From positions 1 to 42,132 of IMG/VR virus record IMGVR_UViG_3300030104_000603: a stretch of DNA of 42,132 nt; one strand, written 5' to 3'. Position numbers and translations under genes: made by a program. The stretch is from a virus. Within the stretch, counting starts at the first letter, position 1, and every line of letters begins with the position of its first letter. The notes under the pieces are model-generated. The model saw nothing but the letters and a program-made list of their open reading frames with translations. It did no database searches and was not told the origin of the DNA. Positions 1-8,920 of this stretch are shown here, piece by piece.

Positions 1-13
1 TTATTATTATTGA

Positions 14-331
14 TTAGACTGTAGTTGTCAGTTCGCCATCTGCGTTTACTGAAAATGTAAGTCCTCTTTTTGCTACAAAACTTTCATCATATAAATCTGA
101 TTGTTCTGTATTGTTTGTTGCTACAGACAAATCGTCTGCACCATTTGTATAGTGAAGGATAAGGTCTTCTTTTTGTGTACCTGTACCATTCGTTTTTACA
201 AATCCGTAAATATCTGAAGACCCTGCGTCTCCAAATGTTAATTCTGTTCCACCTGCATTAACTACAACCGCTTTCTCTGCGTTTGCACTTAAATTAGATA
301 CAATGTCTGCTAAATCTCTTGCTTTTGTCAT
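14..331 (-). CDS. Small late protein at the end of the tail module
   Basis: A 105-residue protein of unrecognised family. It has no membrane segment or signal peptide and is rich in Asn, Thr, Asp and Gly, as tail proteins often are. It starts 2 nt after the stop of the adhesin-like gene upstream, so it is read in the same transcript. Its place as the last gene of the adhesin run suggests a tail accessory protein, but nothing in the sequence names a function. The next gene in the same direction would be the holin candidate at the other edge of the window, only about 36 nt away if the map is circularly permuted. Confidence 0.75.
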   Translation of the reverse strand: MTKARDLADIVSNLSANAEKAVVVNAGGTELTFGDAGSSDIYGFVKTNGTGTQKEDLILHYTNGADDLSVATNNTEQSDLYDESFVAKRGLTFSVNADGELTTTV

Positions 332-333
332 TA

Positions 334-1410
334 TTACCTCGCTGTTGCAGGAATATTATTTGTTCCCACCATTGTTTGCCCTATGGCTAAATACACATAA
401 GTATGACCTGTATTAAATGCACCTGAGTTTCTTCTTAATTTGAAACCATTAGAAAGTAGGTCAATATCATCATCTGTTTTATCTTCGTCTGCTACACTTG
501 GTCTTTGCATATTGTTATCAGGATTATATCCAAGTCTTTTATTATCGTAGAGATGCCAGTGATTAGAACTATCAGTAGAATTTTTAATCAAAACCCAAGT
601 AGGTTTTAGACCACAGTATACAAAAGTTCCATCAGTTGATGAATTTCCTGTATAAGAACCTGCTTTACAATAACCAGTTTTTTCTCCAAACGCATAACAT
701 ATATAAGTATCATCATTTCCATTTGTTGAAGTTGAAGAACCACAAGTAAAATTAGTAGCATTAGGAGCTACATCATTCCAAATAGAATCATCATCAGCAA
801 AAGCATTACCTGCATCTAAAATTAAATTCTTTGTTTCGCCTAAATCTTTATGATAAACCATCCAAGAAGTTCCATTAGTGTTTAATCTTTTTACTATAAG
901 GAATGAAGGGGTTACACCTAAATGGTGCGGAATTGTATGTCCTGATGAACCATTACCTGTATATTTAATTATTGAAAAACCACTCGTTGTATTAACAGAA
1001 TAATTATATGTTTTTCCTGTTCCTGAACCTGTTGTAGTTCCTGAACCAGTTGTTCCTGCTTTCCAAGACCAAGCCGTATATCCGCCACCATTGGCATTAG
1101 TATAAGCAATATCTCCTGAACCTTCTTTTAAAGTAATAAAACTATCACCAGTACCACCTATATAACCATTTGCGGCTGCGGCTACTGAACCTTCTTCCGT
1201 TTGGTCGTGTGAAGATAAACCTTTATCTCCTGCAAAAGTTCTAACACTATCAAAAATCATATGTGGGTAGGCATTATCTCTTCGTTTAGTCCATACTAAA
1301 TCAGCTCCATTTACTCCTGTAGTAATGTTTCTGTCACTTGTAGAATTGTTCCCATCCCAAAGACAAGTGTCCATATATTCACTTGATTTATTAATTGTTG
1401 TGTATGCCAT
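334..1410 (-). CDS. Adhesin-like tail protein (DUF7483-type)
   Basis: A 358-residue protein that resembles the repeat-built tail proteins of marine phages grouped as DUF7483-like. It contains two similar blocks, each running from a Gly/Thr/Ser-rich stretch into a hydrophobic 'P-x-W/F-[VL]-[LI]-[VI]-K' strand: TPSFLIVKR near residue 165 and KPTWVLIKN near residue 272. Each block continues into a HxYD/VYHKD-like segment. The composition is rich in Gly, Thr, Asn and aromatic residues, with no membrane segment. It lies in the tail-fibre operon, so a role in host recognition is likely. This is inferred from family resemblance and position. Confidence 0.65.
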   Translation of the reverse strand: MAYTTINKSSEYMDTCLWDGNNSTSDRNITTGVNGADLVWTKRRDNAYPHMIFDSVRTFAGDKGLSSHDQTEEGSVAAAANGYIGGTGDSFITLKEGSGDIAYTNANGGGYTAWSWKAGTTGSGTTTGSGTGKTYNYSVNTTSGFSIIKYTGNGSSGHTIPHHLGVTPSFLIVKRLNTNGTSWMVYHKDLGETKNLILDAGNAFADDDSIWNDVAPNATNFTCGSSTSTNGNDDTYICYAFGEKTGYCKAGSYTGNSSTDGTFVYCGLKPTWVLIKNSTDSSNHWHLYDNKRLGYNPDNNMQRPSVADEDKTDDDIDLLSNGFKLRRNSGAFNTGHTYVYLAIGQTMVGTNNIPATAR

Positions 1411-1411
1411 A

Positions 1412-2734
1412 TTATTCGTTTAACCCCTTTGTTGATAAAGCAGTGTACCCAGTTGGTACATCATACTCAAATTTTCCTATTCCTGATGCGTTAGTTCCCT
1501 CTGAAGAAATCGCAGTCGTTCCAAAATATCCATTCCCATAATTACTATCTAATGCTCCATTATATACACTTGGAGCAAAGAACCATACGCCTGTTGAGTT
1601 TGAAGAAGTTGGTAAATCTATTGCACCTGTTCCTGTTGAACCTGAAGTTGGGTCTCCTGAATTTTGCCAAGTACCATTTTTACTAAAATATACTTTTCCA
1701 TTGTCTATATCAATGGCACACCCAATCACATCTCCAGTTGTATAACTATTTCCATAGCCAGTTTCACTAGCTGAAATTTGTTTACCACCAGACTTATAAT
1801 AACCGACACTTAAAGCATCATAACCTGCATATTGTAAAGCATTTGTAGAAATACCATATTGGTCTACTACACCTGAAAACCATTCAGCACCACTTACTGG
1901 TTTCATCTCCATATAAAATTTTCCTTTAGTCATACCTAAAGTTGATGTTGCAGGAGACCAAGTAGTACCTGCAGTATAAGTAGTATTACCATTTGACAAT
2001 GTTGGAAGTCTTCCACTATTTTTTTCTAAGGCATTACCACAAGCAAAAACGTTGCTTGGATTATCTTCTGTCTTCGTAAGTGTACCACCACCTAAAGTTA
2101 AATCATTACTGTTTGATGACTGGTCTGTGTATGTGTTCCCATCTTTTAAAACTGTAAATCCATTTGTTCCCATTGTAACTGAAGGAGAAGTTTTAATCTT
2201 CCACTCACCCGTACTCGCATCTTCTTCCCCAAATACATCTGCATCATAAGCAGTTCCATCAATGTAGTAATAGTGAGATAAAACTCCATCAAGGTAAGCA
2301 TCAGTACCACCTTCGTGCCTTCCAATCACTTGTCTATAACCATTTATACCTGTTAAAAATCGGCTACCACTCATATTAGTTTGTGTACTAAAAGAAGTTT
2401 CTCTAACTCCATTTATCCAAAGTTTTGCTCTATCTGCCGCAGTTCCGTTTGTTTGGTCTAACGTAAGACATATATGGTAATATCCAAAAGTATCCCTGAA
2501 TTTTCTGTTTGTTTCATATTTAAAATTAGTTCCTTCATCATCATTCATACATCTAAGTGTGTCGTCAGTATTAAAATTAATCCTAAAACTATATTGTCCA
2601 TAATCAGCAGTTAAGCCACTGAACCATATATGTTGTTCAGTACCATTTGTTGCTTTTTTAAACCAACACGAAATAGTTGCTTTAGTGACGTGTGTTGAAC
2701 CTGTTGCATCTCTATATAAATATGTATTAGCCAT
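1412..2734 (-). CDS. LamG plus SPRY-domain tail adhesin
   Basis: A 440-residue protein with two recognisable beta-sandwich folds. Residues about 15-175 look like a concanavalin/LamG domain: 'ATISCWFK', later 'YHICLTLDQT', then 'KLWINGVRE' and 'DGVLSHYYYIDG'. Residues about 250-400 look like a SPRY domain, with the typical 'GCAIDIDNGKVYFSKNG' strand pair. Both folds commonly bind carbohydrate or protein ligands, so a receptor-binding role on the tail is likely. The stop codon overlaps the start of its neighbour by one base, showing tight coupling in the tail operon. Family calls rest on motif recognition only. Confidence 0.75.
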   Translation of the reverse strand: MANTYLYRDATGSTHVTKATISCWFKKATNGTEQHIWFSGLTADYGQYSFRINFNTDDTLRCMNDDEGTNFKYETNRKFRDTFGYYHICLTLDQTNGTAADRAKLWINGVRETSFSTQTNMSGSRFLTGINGYRQVIGRHEGGTDAYLDGVLSHYYYIDGTAYDADVFGEEDASTGEWKIKTSPSVTMGTNGFTVLKDGNTYTDQSSNSNDLTLGGGTLTKTEDNPSNVFACGNALEKNSGRLPTLSNGNTTYTAGTTWSPATSTLGMTKGKFYMEMKPVSGAEWFSGVVDQYGISTNALQYAGYDALSVGYYKSGGKQISASETGYGNSYTTGDVIGCAIDIDNGKVYFSKNGTWQNSGDPTSGSTGTGAIDLPTSSNSTGVWFFAPSVYNGALDSNYGNGYFGTTAISSEGTNASGIGKFEYDVPTGYTALSTKGLNE

Positions 2735-3429
2735 TAGTTAAATTGTCCCCCGCCTGTTGCTCCATAAGAGCTTGTTAATGTAAATTCTCTATCTGATGTT
2801 TGCGATTGTGCATCTGTTGCTCTAATCGTAAACGTATGCGTTCTCGCAGTTCCACTATTATTATCAAAGTTAGTTGTTGTTATTGCACCTGTAGAACTAT
2901 TCAACGCACAGTTCGCTAAAGATGCGTTTGTTAATACTGATGTTGTTTCTGAATATGTAACTGTATCTCCTGTAGCCGCTACTGTTGCAACTGTTCCTGA
3001 AAATGCTCCTGCGGCACTTCCTAAAGAACCTGCTGAAGTTGTCCATACTGGTGCATCTGAAACTGTTAAGAAACTAGCCGCAGATATACCTGAATTTCCA
3101 TCAGGATTTTCTACTCTTATTCTGTAAGTACCTGCATCTACAGCTAAAGCTAAATTAACTGTTAATTGCGTTGCACTATCTCTTGTAACTGTATTTACAG
3201 AATACCATATTCCTGTTGCTGTATTAATCACATCTACTCTTGGAATTGCTACAAAATCTGTTCCTGTAATTACAATATTTTGAGCATCATTAGTAATAAC
3301 TGTTGGACTAACACTTGAAACAACTGGTTTAGTTTCAGCAGGAGCATTGTTTAATCTTGCTGAAGCTATATCTCCGCTAGTGATTGCACTTGCAGGGAAT
3401 TGATATTTTATATCTTTATAATTTGCCAT
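2734..3429 (-). CDS. IPT/TIG and Ig-like domain tail protein
   Basis: A 231-residue protein with two tandem Ig-like folds. Residues about 35-125 match an IPT/TIG domain: 'PVVSSVSPTVITNDAQNIVI' then 'ITGTDF', ending 'YRIRVENPDGNSG'. Residues about 130-220 match a putative-Ig/cadherin-like domain of the type seen in surface proteins ('SASTGAITTT'-like turn, 'HTFTIRATDA', then 'DREFTLT'). It has no signal peptide, as expected for a virion protein. It lies one base after the tail-fibre gene and overlaps the next adhesin by one base. It probably decorates the tail or fibre and binds host glycans; the role is inferred. Confidence 0.72.
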   Translation of the reverse strand: MANYKDIKYQFPASAITSGDIASARLNNAPAETKPVVSSVSPTVITNDAQNIVITGTDFVAIPRVDVINTATGIWYSVNTVTRDSATQLTVNLALAVDAGTYRIRVENPDGNSGISAASFLTVSDAPVWTTSAGSLGSAAGAFSGTVATVAATGDTVTYSETTSVLTNASLANCALNSSTGAITTTNFDNNSGTARTHTFTIRATDAQSQTSDREFTLTSSYGATGGGQFN

Positions 3430-3430
3430 A

Positions 3431-5020
3431 TTATTTCTCTGTTAATAACCACCCTTGTGTTGAATTGTAGTAAACTAAACCAAAACCTGCTCGTTCAGTT
3501 CCTACATCTAAATTTGCTGAAGCACCTTGTATTTTGCTACTTCCATATAAAATTGTTAAATCGTTTGTGTCAAAAGTTCCTGATACATCAAGAAATCTTA
3601 TTGTGTCACCTATTGTTCCTGAAGGTAACGTAACATCAATATCATTACTTGAAGTATCACAAAAATATGATTTACCTGCTTCGGCTGTAAAATCATTTGA
3701 TTTACTTTCCCATACTCCCGCAACAGATTTTGGTAAACGAGCCGCATTAAGTGTTCCTGCATCTATGTTAGCCGCATTAATAGAAGCTACATCAAAAGTT
3801 CCATAAGCAACTACATCTAAAATATCTCCTGCCGCCGCACCTGAAGCTAGAACTACAGAAGTACCTGAAGTAATTGTAATATCTGCCGCAGATAATCTTA
3901 CACCATTTAAGTAAACATCTGCGTAACCTGCGTCATACGCAAGTGTATTTCCTGCTGTGTCTGCACCTGTAAATGTTGTTTGAGCCGCAGTTGCAGTATA
4001 ATTATACCTTTGAGCTGTCCCGTTTACTGTGCTACCTGCCGCCGCCCAACCGCTAGATTTGTAAACTTTTAATTCGTTAGCACTTGTATCAAAATATAAA
4101 TCTCCGACATCAAGTGAACTTGCGGGAGCTGAACTTGATACTCTATATCTATCACCAAAAGAGTTTACTCCTGCTAAATTTCCTGCAACAGTATTAACAT
4201 TAGCAATATCATTACCAACATTATTAACATTAGTAATTGAACCACCAACTAAATTAACATTAGCAATAGAACCACCAACTAAATCAACATTAGTAATTGC
4301 TCCTGCAACAGTATCAATTTCTGAAGTTGCTTCGTTTAAATCATCAGCTACAGTTTCTACTTCTGAAACTGCTTCAGCTAAATCATTAGCTACAGCTACT
4401 ACTTTTGTAATATCTGTCGCAACAGTATTAACTGAAGTAATATTATTAGCTACTGTTGTTACATTGGCACTTACTCCTGCAACTGTATTAATATTACTAG
4501 AGTTAGAATTAACTGAATTAATATTTGAAATATTGTCTTTTACTGTTGTTAAAGCTGTTTTATCAGCAGATGTCAACCAAGTGTTTTCTAAATAATTCTT
4601 TGTTGCCGCATCTTGAGCCGCAGTAGGGTCAGCTACATTTTTAACTCTTTTACTTTGAGCGTCCCATTGAAAATCTGTTGAGTCTAACTTAATTCTATCA
4701 TTAGCATCATCTATGGCTTCTTGACCCATAAAGAAACCTTGCTGACTATCAGTATCTAAATCATTTTCTTTTAATACTGAACCATCAGCATAATCTACTA
4801 ATCTTGCCGCTTGACTTGTTGTTCTTCTAATTTCAATAGAAGATGTATCAGCAGGTGGACTTGTAAATGTAATATTAGTCCCTGCTCCGTCCCAAGTGAA
4901 AGCTGTTGTAGCGACACCATCAATGGTTACTGCTACGTCTCCTTGAGCCCTATAACTAAATGGGACTGCATAGGAAGATGTACTACCATTACCTGTATAT
5001 CGTACAAAACTATTTGCCAT
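3431..5020 (-). CDS. Tail fibre protein (T7 gp17-like N terminus)
   Basis: A 529-residue protein. Residues about 1-150 match the T7-type tail-fibre attachment domain ('FVRYTGNGST', 'FSYRAQGDVAVTIDG', 'IEIRRTTSQAARLVDYADGS', 'AATKNYLENTW'), which joins the fibre to the tail tube. Residues about 160-300 are a run of short repeats of the form N-[VI]-x-x-V-[AG] (for example 'NINTVAG', 'NVNLVGGSI', 'NVNTVAGNL'), typical of a trimeric shaft. The C-terminal 230 residues are beta-rich and probably carry the receptor-binding part. A candidate phage promoter lies about 40 nt upstream of its start, so it heads its own transcription unit. Confidence 0.9.
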   Translation of the reverse strand: MANSFVRYTGNGSTSSYAVPFSYRAQGDVAVTIDGVATTAFTWDGAGTNITFTSPPADTSSIEIRRTTSQAARLVDYADGSVLKENDLDTDSQQGFFMGQEAIDDANDRIKLDSTDFQWDAQSKRVKNVADPTAAQDAATKNYLENTWLTSADKTALTTVKDNISNINSVNSNSSNINTVAGVSANVTTVANNITSVNTVATDITKVVAVANDLAEAVSEVETVADDLNEATSEIDTVAGAITNVDLVGGSIANVNLVGGSITNVNNVGNDIANVNTVAGNLAGVNSFGDRYRVSSSAPASSLDVGDLYFDTSANELKVYKSSGWAAAGSTVNGTAQRYNYTATAAQTTFTGADTAGNTLAYDAGYADVYLNGVRLSAADITITSGTSVVLASGAAAGDILDVVAYGTFDVASINAANIDAGTLNAARLPKSVAGVWESKSNDFTAEAGKSYFCDTSSNDIDVTLPSGTIGDTIRFLDVSGTFDTNDLTILYGSSKIQGASANLDVGTERAGFGLVYYNSTQGWLLTEK

Positions 5021-5055
5021 ATTTTATTAAATTCCTTGTATTTATTCGTTTATCT

Positions 5056-5077
5056 CTTCTAAAAGGGGTACTTTATT
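5056..5077 (-). promoter_or_regulatory. Candidate phage RNA polymerase promoter (tail-fibre operon)
   Basis: On the minus strand the site reads ATAAAGTACCCC then TTTTAGAAGA. It is a close match to the motif that recurs before the polymerase, ssb, virion and endolysin genes. It overlaps the last codons of the large internal virion protein gene and lies just upstream of the tail-fibre gene. It would give separate late transcription of the fibre and adhesins. Confidence 0.6.
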
Positions 5078-8000
5078 GAGAAAGTATCATTATTGCTTTT
5101 TCAGCATCTTTTAGACCCTCATATAGTTGAGCTTCGTGGCTTTTAGCCATCTTTTCTATCTGAGGAAATTCTTTAACCATTTTCCAAAATGCCGCTCTTT
5201 CAAATTTTCTTATTTCCGTTAGTATATATGCTTGTTGGAAATCTTTACCTTTTTGTGTAGTAAAGAACATATATCCTGTTTCTTTTTTACCTGTAGGTCT
5301 TTTCCATAAAGGACTTGTTTTATCTTCAATAAGTGCTTCTAAATATTCTTTTAATTTTAATTCTTTTCCATTATAATTAATTTTAAGTTCTGATTTAATT
5401 TCAAGCCATCTATCATAAGCTGTTTGATGATTAGCATTTTTAATACTTCTTAAATCTACACCCACATCTACTAAGCCTCTTTTAGGTGGAGCTTTATATA
5501 AAAACTCACGTCCTTCAAAGAAATTAGCTATTGTAGAATTTTTCCATTGTGTCATCGCAAAAGGTGTAGACCATAAACCTGTTTCTCCACCTAGCCCAAA
5601 TAACCAACCATTCTTTCTATCAATCTTTTCACCTAGCATATTTCTTCTAGGCATAACTCTATCTTCTGCCATAAATATACGAGACATTCTATCACTAAAA
5701 GTCCATAAATCTTTTTCCCATTCATCATTAATTCTATCTGCATATCTAAGTCCACCTGATAATGGCATAAATTTATAGATTCCTCTTGAAAATACTGATA
5801 TACCTAAATATTCAGGTTTATTATGATGGATAGCATCATCACTCATTAAGAAATTAGCAGTTTCTAAAATTCCTTTTGTATAAAATTTAGAAGTTAAATT
5901 TCTTACTAATGTTGCAACTGTTCCTAAAGCTAATTCTAATTCTTGACTCCTCATATTTTCAGGCATTTTATCATTATATCTAAAATATTCAGTTAATCTT
6001 TCGTGCATATCTGCCGCTATAAAGAAAGGCATAAAGATAGGGTCTAATCTATTTAATGAAATATATCTTCCATTCTCATCTTTATAAGAATAAGGTTGCC
6101 AACCTGTCATTGATTCTCTTTGTTGATTAGCTCTCCAATCTCTTGAACCACCACCAGTAAATTTTCCTGCTTGAGCCATAGCGATTGCTGTACTCCATAT
6201 TAACCAACCTGCTTGTATTCTAGCATTAGCTTCTGCCGCCGCTTCAGGATTAAGGTATCTTGTTTTAGCGAGTCTACCACCGCTTACTGTTTCTAATGTT
6301 CCTCTAATAGGTGCAGTTATTCTTCCTATTTTACCTGTACTTAAACTGTGTGTTATCTTTTTAAATGTACTTGCACCTGCATCTAAATCAGGTACATCAG
6401 CTTCAGCTAACATATGTCTTAATTGAAATTGAAATCTACCTAAGAAAGGTAAATGTTGAAAATTCCATCTTAATAAGTTTGAAGGTGTATTAATAAAGTG
6501 AAGACCCATAACTCTAGTCCATTGGTGTTGATTAGTATTATGAAGTACCCAACCTGTTATTTTACTTTCTCTTTTACCTGTAATCGGATTTATTTGTCCT
6601 GCTTTTTGTGTATATGAACCTTCTCTAGCATAGTGTAAAGGAGCATCAAGTTGGTCTTCTACTCTATCTCCAATAGGTTTAGCTCTTCCAGTATCAGCAT
6701 CATAGTATTCTTTTTGTATTTCTTTAAATCTATCTTTATACCATTTCTTAAATTGGTCACCTTTTAATAAACTAAAATTACCACCAGTTTCTTCTAAAAT
6801 TCTTGTATTAATAATTGATGTCATTCTAGCTCTAAACATCATAGTTTTAAGAAATTCATCACCTGCCGCTAAAGTACGCAAAGGTAATGTAGTAGCTAAC
6901 CCAATAGGTTCAGCAACAGAATATTGAATAACTTTACCTGCTAATCCTAAAGGTTCAGTACCTAATTTTGCTGTTTCACTTATCCATCTTTGTAGTTGTC
7001 CTTGTCTAATATTACTATCCCATTTCATTTGTTCAGAATCAAGGATTGGTCTACCATAATAAAAACTTTTACCTGCTCTTTTTAAAGCGTGTCCAATTAA
7101 AACATATTGATAAACATAAGTTTGAAATGCCTCTCTAGTAATTTGCCAAGCCTTTTTCCTATCTCTAGGAAGCATATTAGCCGCTCTTAAAGCCATTACA
7201 AAAGGTTTCCACTGTGTCTGTGTTAAACCTGAAACTATATTAATAATGTGTGTATCAGGAGAAGACAACAAGTTATTGTTTACATACTCAGCCGCTAAAG
7301 CCCACTTATCTGCTCTTCTAGCATTTGCTAATGCTAACATAATTTGGTCGTCATCAGTAAGCATAGCTACTGCTTTCCAATATGCTTCAGGATTATCAGA
7401 TTTTAATTTTATCATTGTAGGGTCTTCAGGTCTTTGTTTTAATTCCTGAGCTCTTTGTCCTACTTTAATAACATTTCCTGCATAAGTTCCTCTAGCAACA
7501 TTTTCTTGCATTTGCTTTTGAATATCTAATAAAGGTTCTACTGCTTTGTCTCTTATATTTAATTCATTAATAATTAATTTTCTTTCTTTAGGTGTTAAAT
7601 CTACTCTATGTAATTCTAAAGCAAGTTTATTCATATCTTGAAATTCTCTAGCAATAGCATCAGCGTGAGCTATTATATATGCAAACTGTTCTTTAAATAC
7701 AGGGTCAGTAGCAATTTTACGAGACATTTTCTCTAAATTAATTCTATCATAACCTAGCTTAGTAGCACGTTCAATCATTTCTTTTACAGAAATTTTATCA
7801 GTACCTAATTCACCTGACAATTCAATTACTTTTTGTTTAATGTGTTTTCTGTAACCACCTTTTTCATATTTAGTTACGTTTAATTTTAATTTAGGTGGTT
7901 TATCTGTGCTTAAAATATCTTTTCTTAAATTCTTAATTCTTTGTTCTACAGTATCTCCGTGTAATCTACTGTCTCTATCTAATTTATCTATATCTTCTTT

Positions 8001-8918
8001 AGTTCTATCTTTAAGTTTAGGTTGTTTAACTTTTGAATCTTTTAATTTATCAGGTAAAATTTCTTCAAATAATTTATTTCCTGTTGTAGTGCTTCTACCA
8101 TATTTGTGAAAATCATTTATATTTTTTACAGTTTTGTTTTGTAAAAGTTTGCTAGTAAGTTTAAATCCCCCTGCCGCAAACGCTCCGCCAAACACAGTTC
8201 CAAAACCAAAACCTGCCGCACTAGAAAGTCCTGCTTGTTTAAAACTAAATTCATCTATTATTCCTGTTTCAAGAGCAATTCCTTGTAACATAGCATCGTG
8301 ACCACCTGCTACAACAGTCCCAATATAACCTTCAGTTAAAGCTCCTTTTTTAATAGCTTGACCTAATGCTTTTTTTGAAGCTAACTTAGCCGCTTCTTCA
8401 ACAGTCTTTTTATTAATTTCTTTAGCCATTTTAGCTTTTAAAGTTAATTTTAAAGCCTGTTTAAAACTTTGTCCTGCCGCTACACCACCAATACGAGCTC
8501 CAATTAAATTAACTGGGTCTAATACCATAGCTCCACCATTATCAATTAACCAACCACCAAAACTTCTATTAGGGTCGTCCCACCAAGAAGGAAGAGCATT
8601 ATAAGTTTCTTGAATATAAGCAAATTGTTGTAATCTTTCAGGATTATCTTCATTAAATACTTGTGCCGCATCTAATCCAATAGATATAGTATTATGATTT
8701 CTCCAAGACCTATCATTATAAAAATATTCTAATAAATCAGCACTGTCCATAAAATTGAATTTATCAGTTCCTTCTCTATAAGAATAATAACTTTTTAAAG
8801 TTGTATAAAATTTTTCAGTTTGTATTTCTTCTAAAGCTAATCTAGCACTTTCAGGTTTTTTCAATGAAAGTCCTGTTAATTGACTTTCTGTTGCTGTGTC
8901 TATGCTATAAGTTGCCAT
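5073..8918 (-). CDS. Internal virion protein, gp16-like
   Basis: A 1281-residue protein, the largest in the window, in the position of T7 gp16 between the gp15-like protein and the tail fibre. T7 gp16 is an internal core protein ejected first to form the DNA conduit across the cell envelope. A Gly/Ala-rich hydrophobic stretch near residues 215-260 and an Ala-rich helix around 130-200 could insert in membrane. I see no lytic transglycosylase motif at the N terminus, unlike T7 gp16, so peptidoglycan digestion must come from elsewhere or be absent. The function call rests on length, order and composition. Confidence 0.8.
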   Translation of the reverse strand: MATYSIDTATESQLTGLSLKKPESARLALEEIQTEKFYTTLKSYYSYREGTDKFNFMDSADLLEYFYNDRSWRNHNTISIGLDAAQVFNEDNPERLQQFAYIQETYNALPSWWDDPNRSFGGWLIDNGGAMVLDPVNLIGARIGGVAAGQSFKQALKLTLKAKMAKEINKKTVEEAAKLASKKALGQAIKKGALTEGYIGTVVAGGHDAMLQGIALETGIIDEFSFKQAGLSSAAGFGFGTVFGGAFAAGGFKLTSKLLQNKTVKNINDFHKYGRSTTTGNKLFEEILPDKLKDSKVKQPKLKDRTKEDIDKLDRDSRLHGDTVEQRIKNLRKDILSTDKPPKLKLNVTKYEKGGYRKHIKQKVIELSGELGTDKISVKEMIERATKLGYDRINLEKMSRKIATDPVFKEQFAYIIAHADAIAREFQDMNKLALELHRVDLTPKERKLIINELNIRDKAVEPLLDIQKQMQENVARGTYAGNVIKVGQRAQELKQRPEDPTMIKLKSDNPEAYWKAVAMLTDDDQIMLALANARRADKWALAAEYVNNNLLSSPDTHIINIVSGLTQTQWKPFVMALRAANMLPRDRKKAWQITREAFQTYVYQYVLIGHALKRAGKSFYYGRPILDSEQMKWDSNIRQGQLQRWISETAKLGTEPLGLAGKVIQYSVAEPIGLATTLPLRTLAAGDEFLKTMMFRARMTSIINTRILEETGGNFSLLKGDQFKKWYKDRFKEIQKEYYDADTGRAKPIGDRVEDQLDAPLHYAREGSYTQKAGQINPITGKRESKITGWVLHNTNQHQWTRVMGLHFINTPSNLLRWNFQHLPFLGRFQFQLRHMLAEADVPDLDAGASTFKKITHSLSTGKIGRITAPIRGTLETVSGGRLAKTRYLNPEAAAEANARIQAGWLIWSTAIAMAQAGKFTGGGSRDWRANQQRESMTGWQPYSYKDENGRYISLNRLDPIFMPFFIAADMHERLTEYFRYNDKMPENMRSQELELALGTVATLVRNLTSKFYTKGILETANFLMSDDAIHHNKPEYLGISVFSRGIYKFMPLSGGLRYADRINDEWEKDLWTFSDRMSRIFMAEDRVMPRRNMLGEKIDRKNGWLFGLGGETGLWSTPFAMTQWKNSTIANFFEGREFLYKAPPKRGLVDVGVDLRSIKNANHQTAYDRWLEIKSELKINYNGKELKLKEYLEALIEDKTSPLWKRPTGKKETGYMFFTTQKGKDFQQAYILTEIRKFERAAFWKMVKEFPQIEKMAKSHEAQLYEGLKDAEKAIMILSQ

Positions 8919-8920
8919 TA

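Noticed and set aside
2052-2249. Plus-strand open frame inside the LamG/SPRY gene
   Set aside because: It is the antisense shadow of a clear coding gene, with no ribosome site or known motif.
3400-5062. Several plus-strand open frames opposite the tail fibre gene
   Set aside because: They are rich in Leu, Ile or Cys because they mirror the Asn/Thr/Val repeats of the fibre. No promoter or ribosome site is seen.
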